64,000 nucleotides of DNA, taken from the NCBI GenBank assembly GCA_047967505.1, contig CM106540.1. One strand, written 5' to 3'. This DNA is from Dipteris shenzhenensis (Eukaryota > Polypodiophyta > Polypodiopsida > Gleicheniales). The notes below the pieces were generated by a model. It worked only from the letters and a program-made list of their open reading frames with translations, did not search any database and had not been told where the DNA came from. Numbering within the stretch: the first letter of the stretch is position 1; each line of letters opens with the position of its first letter. Both the position numbers and the translations under genes were made by a program. Shown here piece by piece: positions 22,946 to 34,846 of the stretch.

Positions 22946-25600
22946 TAACATAGTCTTCAACATCACGTTGCAAAGCTGACTAGTAAAAGAAGTGCTCAGC
23001 CTTCACAATTGCGTCTATCCCTCTGTGTCCTGCATAAGGCGGAACATGACTTTCAGCCATCACCTTGGCCCTCAACTACTTTGTGACACACAAACGGCCA
23101 TGCATCAAGAGAAAACCATCTCGAAGAGCATAATGATCATTTCTTTGTCCCTCAGACAACTGATCATATATTCGTGCAAAGTCATTATCCGTAGCATATT
23201 GCTCTTTCATGGCATCCAATGATCAATCCATCATGATAGGCAATAGAAACTGCAAAAACCTGTGGTTTCTTTGATACAACAACATACACTAGCCTTATGG
23301 AGAGTGCATTTGCAACCACATTCTTGTTTGTAGGAACATGCACAATCTGAAAATGAAACATAGACAAAAAATTGGCCCAACGCATGTGCTTCTCAGATAA
23401 TTTTCTGTGTGAGAAAATACCTCAATGAAGAATGGATCCGTCTGAACGTAAAAATCTTCACCCAACAAGTAGTGCTTCCACTGTGAGAGGGCATGAATTA
23501 CAGCAAGCATCTTCTTGTCATAAATCTGGAAATGACCCTTCCATCCTAGATAAGAACTCCAATGCTATTACCACATGCATCACACTGGACAATGAAGGGC
23601 TTTCTGAAATCTGGCAAATTTAGGATAGGGTCAGAATACAACTTTTCTTTCAGCTCTTCAAAAGCTGGGGGGTTTCCATTTTCCGAGCGAAAACCTCTGA
23701 GTGACGAGCGGACAAAAGGTGGGAGGGGTCAAAATATATAGGCTTCAAGTCATTTTTATGGAGCACAAAATTTCAAATTATTTCAAGAAATTAAGTAAAT
23801 ATGAAATATTGATGAACAGAGATAGATATAAATATACTTTTATATAATGTATATATATATAATGTCCAAATGGTGACTTACTTTATGACTTTCAAATATC
23901 CTTTCTTTTCCTTTCACCATTGGTTGGATCATGAAATTTTGAGCAAATATCCTCTTTACAGCTCCTCAGGATGAGCTAAGAAAAATATATATCATCTTTT
24001 TAATAGACCCTCTGAATGTATTCTGCTAGAGGAATATGGTTTGAAGAGCTTGCCCCAACGCTATTCCGCCGGCGGAATACCCTTGGAGAGCCTACAAAGA
24101 ATGGGTCATAACTTTTGCTCCTTAGCTCAAATTGAGGAGCTGTAAAAAGGAAAAATATTCAAAATTTCATGATCTATGCAATGGTAGGTTGAAAATTATA
24201 ATTATAATAGGTATAGAAGCTATAAATTGGAAATTTCAAGATGTATATGAGAGTTACAACTTTTTCCTAATTCATATCATGGTAGGAAGGGGTTCAATAG
24301 GGACCACATTTCCTTAAAAGTACTTAGGTTTGGAGAATTGGGAATATTCGGAAAATACCTCCCTTGCCTTCCCATATTTGATAATGTATTAGAGATTAAT
24401 TTATGATCGATAATAATGGCTTCAATTATGAGATTGTCAATATTCTTTTCCTACTCGTCCAAAGAATATGGTATACATTGTTACATGAGAGCTTCTCAAT
24501 ATTTCAAATATGGGATTGCTAAAGCTAAGGGAAACCCTTTTAAATCGATTGAATTACCATAATTCTCAAAAGAGAGTATGGTAGGGAGGGATTTATAGGA
24601 GTTTCTAAAGTGTTCACTATTTGTTCATATATAGATGATGTTCTCTAAAATCAGGGTTATAATGATAAATAAGTAAGTATATGGTTCCATAAATGAGAAA
24701 TTAAGAAAGAATTGTATATTCCTTTGAGAAATATACTAGCATGGTTGGTGTCAAACATTATTGCTCGGACCTTTTTTGCTCATAGGTTTCTACTCGGAAA
24801 ATATGCACATCCTCAAAAGTTGCAATTTCTTTGGAAGTCCAGCAAAAAGATACTCCTTTCTTTTGCAAAGCGTGCAGAGGTGAAGCAATCTCAGCAAAGT
24901 AACAAATAAACCTCCTGAAGTACGAGCATAACCCAAGAAAGCTTCGTACTTCATGAATGTTCTAGAGTGGTGGCCAATTCTTGATTGCTTCAACCTTTCC
25001 CAGATGCTTTCGAACCCCGTCTTTGGATATGATATGCCCAAGAAAGTGAATTTCTGACATGAAGATTTCACTTTTCTTCGCATTAATGACCAGCTTATGA
25101 TTTCTTAACTCTTCAACGTCGACCGCTAGATGCTTTCGATGCTTTGCTTCACTTTTGGAGAAAACAATGTCAGTGCCCACAAAGGACTTGCGTTCCCTAA
25201 AAATCTTGTCCATCATTGGATTGAATGTAGCAGGAGCATTGGTCAACCCAAATGGTATGACAAGATACTCGTAAAGCCCAAAAGTGATCCTAAAAGCAAT
25301 CTTGTGTACATCATCTGGTTGTATGCGGATCTGATGATACCTACTCTTCAAATCAATGCGGCTGAAAATGGAAGACCCCTCAAGTGTGTCTAGAATGTCA
25401 TCAAATTGAGGAATGGGAAACCTATTCTTCACTGTGATCTTGTTAAGTGCATAGTAATCGATGCATATTTGCCAAGATCCATCCTTATTCTGTACCGAAA
25501 GAATTGGTCAACAGTATGGGAAGAAACGGGGCCGAATCAGCTCCTTCTGCAACAATTCATTTACCTGGTTCAATATTTATTCCCGTTGAGCTGCGCTGAA
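22946..25600 (-). pseudogene. Gypsy N reverse transcriptase and RNase H (interrupted)
   Basis: The minus strand from 25432 reads NRFPIPQFDDILDTLEG, RIDLKSRYHQIRI and FGLTNAPATFN, typical of gypsy RT. The catalytic Y-x-D-D block is damaged: FVGTDIVFSKS replaces the usual V-Y-L-D-D-I-L-I-F-S-K-S. LGHIISKDGV follows. RNase H begins near 24960, is broken by the insertion at 23683-24797, and resumes with FEELKEKLYSDPI and KPFIVQCDACG. An in-frame TAG at 23546 falls where gypsy RNase H has a conserved Gln. Confidence 0.85.
23683..24797. mobile_element. Foldback/MITE-like element in gypsy N RNase H
   Basis: This 1,115-base AT-rich block splits RNase H. Its ends are inverted: ccgagcgaaaacctctgag at 23683, and the complement of tataggtttctactcgg ending 24797 (about 15 of 19 match). 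Inside, ~70-base arms at 23911-23980 and 24121-24190 are inverted complements (gatcatgaaatttt and agctcctca/tgaggagct). A perfect 18-bp palindrome (TATTCCGCC/GGCGGAATA) lies at 24062-24079 between the arms. There is no coding sequence. It is likely a non-autonomous DNA transposon; a target duplication could not be resolved. Confidence 0.6.
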
Positions 25601-26200
25601 CCTGTACGGTGGTATATTCGGTGGGCCACTACCTGGCGTAATATCTATAGCATGGTCTTCAGGTCTCTCTAATGGGAGTTCCCCTGGTAAAGACTTAGAA
25701 AAACAATCTTGAAACTGAAACAAGAAATCTGTCTGCTCTTTATCCAAACCAAAAAGAGGCGGCTGGTCGTCTTCTCTCTCTTTTTCTTGGGCAAAAATCA
25801 AATACGCAGAAATATGCTTTTTCATTACTGAAGTAATTGCAGAAGTAGATACAACCGGAATGGACTTTCCTTTGAGTTTTACATCAATCACATGAGTCTT
25901 TCCCCTGTGAGTTAGGGTAACCGAAGACGATAATACCATGGAATGCCCAAAAGCATGTCACAACCATTTAGAGGCATGATGTAAAATTCTTCAGTATCAA
26001 CATAACTCTGGATATGAAGGCGGAGCTTCCCAATGATCGGAGTGATGGATGTACTCAGCCTCTGTGGCAGCCATGACTGCTTGTGCAAGTGAACCCATTT
26101 CTTCTGGGCGTATACCAAGCTTACCTGCTAACTCAGAGGAAAGAAAATTTGCTGTAGCACCTGGGTCAAAGAAAAATAGAGCTGTCTAGTCACGAACTTT
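25577..26200 (-). pseudogene. Gypsy N protease and RT N-terminus
   Basis: The minus strand reads LFFFDPGATANFLSSELAG, where retropepsins have D-S/T-G-A and here Pro replaces Ser/Thr. Next comes FYIMPLNGCDMLLGIPW, then the linker to reverse transcriptase (LPGELPLERPEDHAIDI, then PPYRFSAAQRE). Two frame changes occur around 25910-26060. Confidence 0.8.
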
Positions 26201-27843
26201 GCTCCAAGCTCTATAAAGCTGCGTGTCATCTTCATGTTTCTTATCAGTAATCATATCAGGCACAAGGCTAGTAGATGGCTTTTGCTTCTTGCTCTTTTGA
26301 TCAGCTTTGGGTTCCACCTTATGTTCATCTTTATCCTCCAAAGGCTGCTTTCTTTTCTTCTTGTGCGGGCCCTCTTTCCTACAGTACAAACAACTATTCT
26401 TCTCTCTAAGTGCTTGTTTCTGTTCTTCCATCAATTTGGTAGGTCTTGATCTGAGAACACGCCCATCTTGCAACCAGTGTAGCTTTTGAAGGCTTACCAA
26501 ATGTCCTGCAACCAAAGTAGCTTTTGAAGGCTTACCAAATTTCTCCTTCCTTTTGAACTCTTCTTTCTTGCTTCCCTCAAAGCCACTGGTCTTGCCCTAT
26601 AGCAAATCATAAGCTGTATTTGCATTTTCTATCAACTGAGACATGCTAGACACCTTGGACTTCATGGAAAAGTCTTGAATTTCCTTCGGCGATCCACATC
26701 AATATTTCTCTACCTGCTTAGACAATGGAACATGCCGATAGGAACTAATTGGCAACATGGCTTCCCAAAATTTCTTGTTATATTATTCCAGATTGCGACA
26801 ACTGTTTGCATCCAATTTATGCCAAGCTGTCATGATGTAAACTTCAAATGTAGTGGTCAACCATGCAGCTGAAAAGACCTGCTTAAATTCCACCCAATTG
26901 GTGGGTGCTCTCCCTTGCAGGAGAAGATTTGTCCACCATTGCAAAGCATTTCTCTTCAAGAAAGTGGCAGCTTTTCTAGTTTTTGATGACTCCGTGAAAT
27001 TCCCACTTGAATAGGCTGCATCAAACTGCTGAATAAAAGTAAGAGCTTTCAACCTGTCTACTCCCATTAAAAGTGTCAAATTTTACAGCTGAACCACCCT
27101 CTTTATAGTCCTTGTTCTTCCCCTTGGGTGTGAGATTATCATAGGCAGGTGGATGTAAATACGGAGGCTGCAAAATATTACCAAGATGAGTGGCACTCTT
27201 CGCATTACTCACTGCAGGATTGACCATACTTGGACCAGTTGCATTCATTCCAGGCATTCTTGAAAAATTTCCCATCATACCAGGTAGTAGTTTGCATCCC
27301 AATGTTACCATACATCATGTTAGGCATCATAGCAGGCATAGCTCCAAACATCTATCCTTGATAGCCTTGCATGCTAGCCTGAAATCCAAAAGGGAAATTT
27401 CCAGGCATCCCCATGCCTTGCTCAGGCTATCCAACCATAGCCTTGAATATTGAACCTCCTCTGAAATAACGTGTGGGCATAGAAGATGGAGGGAAAGTCT
27501 CCTGTCTGAAACTGAAAAATGGAAAGCTCTGGGGATTTCCATCCATATTAGATGCAAGAGGTATTGCGCCAGGCTGCTGCGTGTTCTTCTTCTTCTTCTT
27601 AGGCTTCAAAAGGGGCATTTAGAAACTCTGCAAAGTGTTGATCAACTGTGCAAAAGTCTGAGCGGTTCTCTGCAACTATGCCGTGAACTGTTCATCTGCA
27701 TTTGGCTTCTCAACTTGTTCCTCTTCCTGTCGAGAACCCTCAGTGGCATGTTCTGATTGAACGGGCTGTTCCTCATTTTCCTCCCACCATGCAATATAAT
27801 CAAAAGACCCCGGTTTCTCCTCACCATCAGTGCTATGTGCCAT
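26186..27843 (-). pseudogene. Gypsy N gag (broken)
   Basis: It begins at a minus-strand ATG near 27843 (MAHSTDGEEKPGSFDYIAWW) about 95 bases inside the primer site. Later blocks show the capsid signature (ALQWWTNLLLQGRAPTNWVEF, near 26930) and a zinc-knuckle remnant (CLYCRKEGPHKKK) that has lost its last Cys. Stops and frameshifts break it into at least five pieces. Confidence 0.75.
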
Positions 27844-27935
27844 GGCTGAAAAATTCTCTAGGCTGCAAATTTTTATAGCACATAGTCTTCACCCGAATAG
27901 AACCATGAGCTCACCTTCTTGAAGAAGATGGCGAT

Positions 27936-27953
27936 GTCCTGGCAACGGAACCA
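27936..27953 (-). other. Primer-binding site of gypsy N
   Basis: On the minus strand it reads TGGTTCCGTTGCCAGGAC, starting one base inside the LTR edge at 27955. It resembles, with mismatches, the tRNA-Asp-type site (TGGCGCCGTTGCCGGGGA) used by some plant gypsy lineages, unlike the initiator-Met sites of its neighbours. Confidence 0.55.
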
Positions 27954-27954
27954 C

Positions 27955-30897
27955 TGAAACCAGCCTTTGGAATCTCCAAAGGGTAGTGAACAGATAATAA
28001 TCAATTTCTATCCATTTAGAACTTTCCACAGCAAACCAAAACAGCTTAGAACACCCCAAGAGCTAGATTTCTCTCGTCCCGCACCAGACACCAGATTGGC
28101 CCTAAACTTAGCCCCTCTTTTGGTATTTCTTTATCTTTTATTTAGAAGGCATCCAAATACAAGGAAAGCACTGTCATGCGTCAGTCCAAAAACAGCTTGA
28201 ATAATCCATTTACAGGCACTTCCGTTGTGTGGATAAAATTGTAAATATGTTTTTTACTTGTTCCACTGCTGATGAGTAGGCACATAGCTATGTACATAGC
28301 TAGTAGGTGGTGGTTTTGAGTTGTGGACACTCTCATAAAAGACTCTACACTCATGTAGATATTTTCTTGAGATGGTAGATACTTCTACAGGGACTTTGGG
28401 GAAATGATGAGTACAGTTGGGTGCACTAGGCACTGCATGGTACTTGGTATCCAATGTGACGGTGTGTTGATTCCGGGATGACATATGTCTTTCATTGTTG
28501 TATTGTGTCATGTGTCTCCATTGTCATATGTGGTCATTTGTGGCAATTAAGTATTAAGTGCTTGCCTGAAGGTTGTGTACACTAAGTCTATGGTTTGAAG
28601 ATTAATTGCCTTGGACTAAGTTTTGGGGGAAAGGGAATGGAGAGTGGTAAAATGCTATGATGAGGTGGCTGGACTGATTGGGAAGGCATCCTGCTCATGC
28701 AAAAGTGGCTACGTAGGAAGGAATGGGGAGTTTTCTGTGTTAGAGGTATATATAGCTTGCCCTAACTCAGCCTAGTCCTCAACTATATATATGCCTATGA
28801 TCTATGAATAGAATCACTTTCTTGGGAGCAACTCTTGTGTCGTCTCTCTCCTCTTTCTCTTCCTCTCAACATCGGGTTTTTCCCTTGTACTCCCCAAGGG
28901 TTTTTTTCATCTGTAGCTAGAGGGCCTAGTTTGAGTGGGGGTGTTAGAGCTATATATAGCTTGCCCTAACCCAGCCTAGTCCTCAACTATATATATGCCT
29001 ATGATCTATGAATAGAATCACTTTCTTGGGAGCAACTCTTGTGTCGTCTCTCTCCTCTTTCTCTTCCTCTTAATACTTTGGAGGCCGATCGATCACGTGG
29101 AGGATTTTCTGAAGGAAAGGAGGACTCACGTAACTATGAAGGGAGGGTGTCTGAACTATGGAGGGGGAGAGCTTTTGGAGGGGACCATCGCTATTATAGG
29201 TCTGGAGGATCGTGGGCGACAGGAAGAAGCGGTTTGGATGGCGAGGGCATTGCTATGAAGAAGGCCTGGAGAACCTTAGGTGACATGAGTCCGTGAGTCC
29301 GTGAGAAGGCGAGACAAGCAACATAGATGCTTCTTGAAGGATGGGCTATGGGATGAAACATTGGTTGTGAGGCTGCTGGACAGAGGTAGCATCTCTACTG
29401 TGTAGGAAGAACCTTGAGACTTGGTGTGGCATCACTATCACACAGGCTGAGTGAGTTTGGCTTTGGCTGGGAGAGGTCATCTGTTCCATGGAGATCTAGA
29501 GCTTCTTAGTTTGGTTCACTATGGTGTGCTTACTGTGTAGTGGGAGAGCCTTGCAAGAGTCGTGAGTAAGAGAAGCTGTAGTGCTCTGATCACGTGAAGG
29601 TGACGGCCGACAAGAGTGGTGCAGCAGAGAGGCAGGTTGATCAGCACGTAGGCGTGGCTGGACTTGACATGGCGTCTCTACTTTGCTTGGCTGGGAGCTC
29701 TTGAGACAAAGGAAGCGTGTGCTCTGTGTGCAGAGGAGAAGCCGGAAGGCAGTATTTTCTAAAGGATGATGGGGGTCTTGCTTGAAGAGTTGACGGTGGC
29801 TCGTTCTTGAATTTGGATGGGCGTCGCTACCATATGGACGATAGAGGCAGGAGGTTCGTGATGACGAGGGGGGCTGTTGTTTTTGTGGTGAGATGCTAGG
29901 CTGGGCCGTGGTCTCGACTACATAGGCTGATGAGCTTTGAGATTGGGGTCTGCTCGACAGAGGTAAGACATCGCTTATACGTGGATTGGGAGCTTCTTGC
30001 AGGAGGAATAGGGAGGCTTCTACGATCACGTGAAAGAGAGGTGTCGCCATTTTGCAAGCTGTATGGGTTTTAGAAGGAGGTAAGTGAGCTCCATGAGCTG
30101 TATGAGCTGTGAAGCTGTGAGGTAGTCTTTATAAGAAAGAAGATAAGGCGGGTGCAGCAGCATGCTTATGGCCTTTGGATAGTCATCACATAAGCACTCA
30201 ATAGCTTACAAGGCTGATTAGAGAGGCTTTGACCAGGTAGCTTTCAATGGAGAGTCCGTGACTGTGAGAAGTTCCTTGCATGGCTTGAGAGGGGAAGTGT
30301 AAGATTGACTAGTTGCAAGAACCCAATGGGCATAGTTATTTATGAAGGAAGCTTTGCTTGTGGCAGCAGAGACTATAGGCAAGAGATGCAGTCCAAAGAA
30401 ATCAAATCCATTATTAATCCTATAAAGCTATTGAAGCGGAACTGCGAATCAGCTAGACCAGCACCGGGAGCATGCGAAACAGCGAAACGCCCAGCCTGGA
30501 AGCTGAAACAGCCCTGGAAAAGTACGCAATCAGGAAACGCCTATCTTGGGAGGCAGTAGACAACTCTGAACAGGCCCCTGGTGGATTGCGACTTAATGAA
30601 ACAGCTCCTAGGAAGGGCGCTTTTGCAAGCTGGGACCTGGCAGGGCTTCTGTCTAGTGGCAGATCATGGAAATCGGCTCCTAGAAGGTGTGTGGACAGCT
30701 GATTCTGATCTTAGATGGAGCTGAACCAGCCCTGGCTTAGCCCCCAATCCACTTGAGCCAAGAATAGCTGCCTTTGCTTGCCCTACAAGTTATTGGATTT
30801 TTACCCCTCTCTAACCCTCAGATCCTTTGCCTTGGCCCATGGAATTAATTGCTCTGAAGTGTCCTTTATAATTTTAATCAATTTTGAGGCTAGGTCA
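27955..30897 (-). repeat. 5' LTR of gypsy N, carrying foreign sequence
   Basis: 27955-28222 and 30437-30897 match the left LTR. Between them about 2.2 kb of other sequence (28222-30436) replaces about 575 bases of LTR (equivalent to 19942-20516). About 40 terminal bases are missing at the right end, since ggctaggtca is followed directly by gypsy B. The foreign part includes the TRIM-like unit at 28738-29075; the rest has no recognisable gene. Confidence 0.7.
28738..29075 (+). mobile_element. TRIM-like miniature LTR element
   Basis: Two direct repeats of about 134 bases (28738-28871 and 28942-29075) are nearly identical. Both start TGTTAGAG and include tatatatagcttgccctaac and tctttctcttcctct. 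They flank only 70 bases, which end in a purine run (gagtggggg) just before the second copy, like a polypurine tract. This is the plan of terminal-repeat retrotransposons in miniature. No clear primer site is visible after the first repeat, so a plain tandem duplication of an LTR is the alternative. Confidence 0.5.
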
Positions 30898-31437
30898 TAA
30901 ACTACGTTTGCTGGCCTTTGCATAAAGCTGATGCGACCTCAGAATTTCCAGCACTTGCTTTACATGCTGGATGTGCTCCCGCCTATCCTTGCTGTAAATG
31001 AGGATGTCATCAAAGAAAACGAGCCTGCATTTGAAAACAAGTGGCTGCAATATCTTGTTCATCAGCCTGTGGAAGGTGGCCGGTGCATTAGTTAATCCAA
31101 AAGGCATCACCTTGAACTGAAACAAACCCCATTTTGTGTGAAAGGTCATCTTGTGCTCATCTCCTTCTTTGACCCTGATGTGATGGTAACCAGATCTCAA
31201 ATCGATTTTCATGAAAAACTGAGCACCCTTGAGTTCATCCAACATGTCATCGACCCTGGGGATTGGGAATCTGTTCTTGATAGTGGCCTTGGTTAAATCC
31301 CTGTAATCAATGCACATGCGGTACGATCCATCTTTCTTCTTCATCAGAAGCATTGGGGAGGCAAAAGGGGAAGTGCTATGAGAGATGAAGTTCTTTTCAA
31401 GCAAGTATCACACCTGTACTGCCACTTCCTTCCGCTT
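30898..31437 (-). pseudogene. Gypsy B, part 2: reverse transcriptase core
   Basis: A long minus-strand frame (31404-30895) reads SPFASPMLLMKKKDGSYRMC, YRDLTKATIKNRFPIP, IDLRSGYHHIRV, FGLTNAPATFHRLMN and the catalytic FFDDILIYSKD, ending HQLYAKASK where family members continue into V-E-Y-L-G-H. That continuation is found at 19503 and leftward. Upstream, LLEKNFI is preceded by an in-frame TGA. The sequence is cut at 31438 by the LTR of gypsy C. The protease and gag of B are not in the window. Confidence 0.85.
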
Positions 31438-31782
31438 TGTGATACATCTTCAACACAATAGAGGGCCCTGCACCTTGTCCACCCAGCCATGGTATCGTAG
31501 AGTGTCCCTCCTGTGTTATGTGAACTCCTTCTGAGTTCCTTCTCTCTTTCCAGTTGGAGCTCTCTCTCCAGAAACCTCCCTCCTAGCCCATTGTCTACAC
31601 ATGGTGCCATGTGTCTTTCTTGGACCTTTCACCTTTAGCCCTCTCTTGGGCCTACTAGTGCACCCTTAATTTAATGCCTAGACATAGGGATCCCCTAGGT
31701 CTTGGACTTCGAATCTGCAAGCACTGTCAAGTCCTCTTGGTTTCCCCACGCTATGGGTTTCCACAATTATGTTGACGCAACA
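31438..31782 (-). repeat. 3' LTR of gypsy C
   Basis: It shares with 36058-36196 the start TGTGATACATCTTCAACA, the block agagggccctgcaccttgtcc and ttttagccctctcttgggc. The right copy lacks about 80 internal bases and everything after the last block. Confidence 0.8.
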
Positions 31783-32194
31783 TTCCCTTCCCTTTAAGAA
31801 TGGTTTGCATCCTTGAAAACAAAATTGGGAAACCTATTGAGGAGATTGCTTACCCTTTTCCATGTTGAACTCTCTTCAGGTCTATCTTTCCACTTTACCA
31901 GACATTCTTGCCAGGTGGTATGTCGCGTTATTTTTTCTTGTAAGTTGTCCAATTCTCTTAAGTATTGTGATGCTCCACAGTACCTAGGAGATAACTTTGG
32001 ACATTTGCCTGTCTTTAGGGATTCTGAGGATTCAAGTATTCACTTCAAACTCCAAGCTTTTACGGTGTGGGTTTGCATAACTTCTTGCTCTATCTTGAGC
32101 CCTTCTGATGCTATCTTTAGCTAATTAAAGCATTTGATTCATGTCCTCAAGAAAGACTTTATTGTTGCTTGAACCTTCTCTTTTTCGAGTCCTA

Positions 32195-32885
32195 CTACAA
32201 TTGGGCTCTAGGTTGAAATCCATACATCATCATGAATGGACTAAAACCTGTGGCTGAATGTTTAGCACTGTTATATGCAAATTCTAAGATGCACAAATAT
32301 TGTTTCCAATTAGTTTGCCGTTTTCTAATATATGCTCCAGGCATATCCTCAATGACTTGATTGACCCTTTCAGTTTGACCATCACTCTGTGGATGATCCG
32401 CGGTGCTCATATTTAAAGAAGTTTACAACCTCATAAACAGAGCCCTACAAAAATGGCTGTTAAGTTTGCTATTCCGATCACTAACAATACCGGTTGGTAG
32501 CCCATGCAATTTATAAGTATGCTCCACAAATAGCCTAACTAGTTCTAGAGTTTAACCTCTTCATTTTTTGAATTGAGTAAAACTGAATTCATTAACAGTT
32601 GACATACGGCTTAGGGAGTTTGCTACCACATTGTACTTCCCCTTTCAATATGTCAATTGGATATTGAACTCTTGCAATATTTTAGTCCATATAGCTTTTC
32701 TTCCTTTAAGTTGTGGCTGATTGCAAATCTACTTAGTGCTTTCTTGATAAAAAATGATCTCAAATTAGGCACCATATAAATAGTGCCTCCATTTCTTCAA
32801 ATCATAGACTATAGCATGCAGTTCCTTCTCATATGTGGAGTAATTCTGTTGGGCACGGTCTAACTTTTTACCCTTTTTGTAAAAT
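32195..32885 (-). pseudogene. Gypsy C RNase H end and integrase core (fragments)
   Basis: From right to left the minus strand reads NYSTYEKELHAIVYDLKKWRH and NVVANSLSRM (RNase H), then KLHGLPTGIVSDRNSKL and STADHPQSDGQTERVNQVIED (integrase core with its second Asp and Glu), then the YMYGFQ-type end of the core. The integrase zinc-binding domain and the first catalytic Asp are missing, so a deletion lies near 32530-32580. Confidence 0.8.
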
Positions 32886-32936
32886 TATCATCTCTCTCAG
32901 GAGGTAACCGTCAAACAAATCACATGGAAAAACATC

Positions 32937-33090
32937 CTTAAATTCAACCATTAAATCATTAGATGAAGATTCATACTTTTTAATCACGTCAAGGGAATAT
33001 TTATTCTTTTTAATCCTTAAATTCAACCATTAAATCATTAGACGAAGATTCATACTTTTTAATCACGTTAAGAGAATATTTATTCTTTTC
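32937..33090. repeat. Tandem duplication, ~77-base unit
   Basis: aaattcaaccattaaatcat to ggaatatttattctttt occurs twice in a row with about three mismatches, at the 3' end (minus reading) of the gypsy C protease frame. Confidence 0.85.
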
Positions 33091-33828
33091 AGATTTAGCA
33101 GAAATAAAATCACCAATGAAAGAAAGTTCACAGAGATATACCTCGCATTGTTGATGTTGTAGAAGGTGTTCCAATTCCACTGAACAAATAAGGGGAGAGT
33201 TGGGCATATCATGTTCTCCTTGAATTTGGAAGACTCTACTATCCTTTTCAAACATAATGGTTTTATTTAAATAACTCCGCTGCAAGCTATGCCCAAGACT
33301 ATACAACCATTCTTGACCAAGAACAACAGCTGTTCGATCGAGATGCATAATTTGAAAATCCAAGGCATCCTTATAAGCTTTTATACCTACCTCTATACCA
33401 TGAATCATGGTGTCCGAAACCTTTTTATCACTGCCCTTTGCTAGAGAGACTACATATTTAACGGCACTTTGACTCTTTGGCAACTTCAACTTCTTAACTA
33501 GTGAATAGTTTAAGAAATTGTGTGTTGTGCTATCATCGACCATAACTCTTTTTGTCTCTTAATTTTTCCATGCATCCTCATTAAGTCATGAGGATCAAAG
33601 GTTTGCTTCCACATTGCTGATGATGGGCAACACGTGGGTGTTGTCCTCATGAAAAACCTCTACCTCAGTGTACTTTTCAGTATCGTTAAGCGGTGACACC
33701 TGCACCGCGTGTACTTGTTTTTGTGGGGGTTTATTTGGGACTCTAGCTCCCGCCTGTTTATTTTTTAGGGCAGTTCCAAGTAGCATGATCTTAGGCCAAG
33801 CGAAGATTTTCTTGCTTGGCTTTTTCAT
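33010..33828 (-). pseudogene. Gypsy C protease region
   Basis: The minus-strand frame from 33543 reads MVDDSTTHNFLNYSLVKKL, matching the retropepsin D-S-G-A-T-H-N-F-x-S site with the Gly replaced, then VVLGQEWLYSLG (usual LGxxWL). Upstream (33828-33595) is a Lys-rich linker. The frame continues into the 77-base duplication. It is inactive as read, because the catalytic D-S/T-G triad is changed to D-S-T. Confidence 0.7.
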
Positions 33829-33840
33829 AATCCTCTTTCT

Positions 33841-34846
33841 TCAGGAGAGGTATTCTTTGTGTTTGAGGTTTCTTAGTGGTGCCCGAGAAGCCTTCTTGAA
33901 GTGTCCCTTTCTTTTCAAATTGGAAAATTTGTTGAACTTATGAGCAAAACCTGTTTGTTTCGAAGTTCCAGCTTTAGATTTTTCCGTCGTGTCTTCGTAT
34001 ATTTGGGCATATTTAATTGCTTCTTGAAAGGTCTTGGGAGAATTTCTTCTCACCTCAACATTATAGGTGTCTTTCAGACCTCTCACAAAACCCCTTATCT
34101 TTTGGAATTTGTCGATTCCTTTCAACTTAAGGACTGCCTCCCTATAGTTCGCTATGTACTGGACTAAAGTGTTCTCACCCATACTACAATTGTCCCAAGC
34201 CTCCCAAGCTCTTTCCAACTCATTTCCAGGTAAAAGTTCTTTCAAGAAGACTTGTTTAAATTCAGCCCAATACCTAGGGATCCTATCATTTTTCCTAAGG
34301 CTCATTTACCATTTATAAGCCTTATTTCCAAGGGAAAGACTCGCTTCCATGACTTGATTTTCAAGAGGGATTTTCCTGAGTCGATGGAAGTTTTACTATT
34401 TTTGCAAGAACGTATTTATCGCGTCCTTGTTACGTTCTTTTTCTTCCCCATTGAAAATTGATGGTTTTTAGTCCTTAAGAATGTTAGAGGTTTCTTTTAA
34501 GTCGAGAGGTGGACTTCTTAACTTGAGTAGGAGGAGTCGGTGATTGCGCCATAGAAGTTACCGATTGAGAATCGAATAACTTAGATATGGCTTTAGCTAG
34601 AGTTTTAAATGTATCATTAATCATCCCTAACTGCTTTTCTATATTTTGTGTTCAAGTTTCTAGCTTAATGAATTCCAAATACGGAATTCCATAATTAGCA
34701 TCCTCCATTTCCATAGTATCCTCTTGAATTTTGTTATGCTCTTCCTCATGTGTTTTCTCTTCAACTATGGCTTTTCCTTTTCTAGCCTTTTTCTCTCTCT
34801 CCTTGATCGTCTCATCTCTTTCTGGACTCGTTATTTTAAAATGCAA
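33841..34846 (-). pseudogene. Gypsy C gag
   Basis: The N-terminal piece (34846-34652) is strongly charged and ends NYGIPYLEFIKLE. The main piece (34305-33841) carries the capsid signature RIPRYWAEFKQVFLKELLP, LVQYIANYREAVLKL and IRGFVRGLKDTYNVEV. The basic C-terminus has no intact zinc knuckle. A frameshift or stop separates the pieces around 34310-34650. Confidence 0.75.

Larger units (their letters stand above)
19504..30897 (-). mobile_element. Ty3/gypsy element N, minus strand, with chromodomain
   Basis: LTR copies lie at 19504-20975 and 27955-30897. Minus-strand order is LTR, primer site, gag (from 27843), protease, reverse transcriptase, RNase H, integrase and chromodomain, then LTR. 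All coding parts are broken by frameshifts and stops. It carries a foldback/MITE-like insertion (23683-24797), a partial duplication of integrase (21728-22545) and foreign sequence in the right LTR. It sits between the two halves of gypsy B. Confidence 0.8.
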
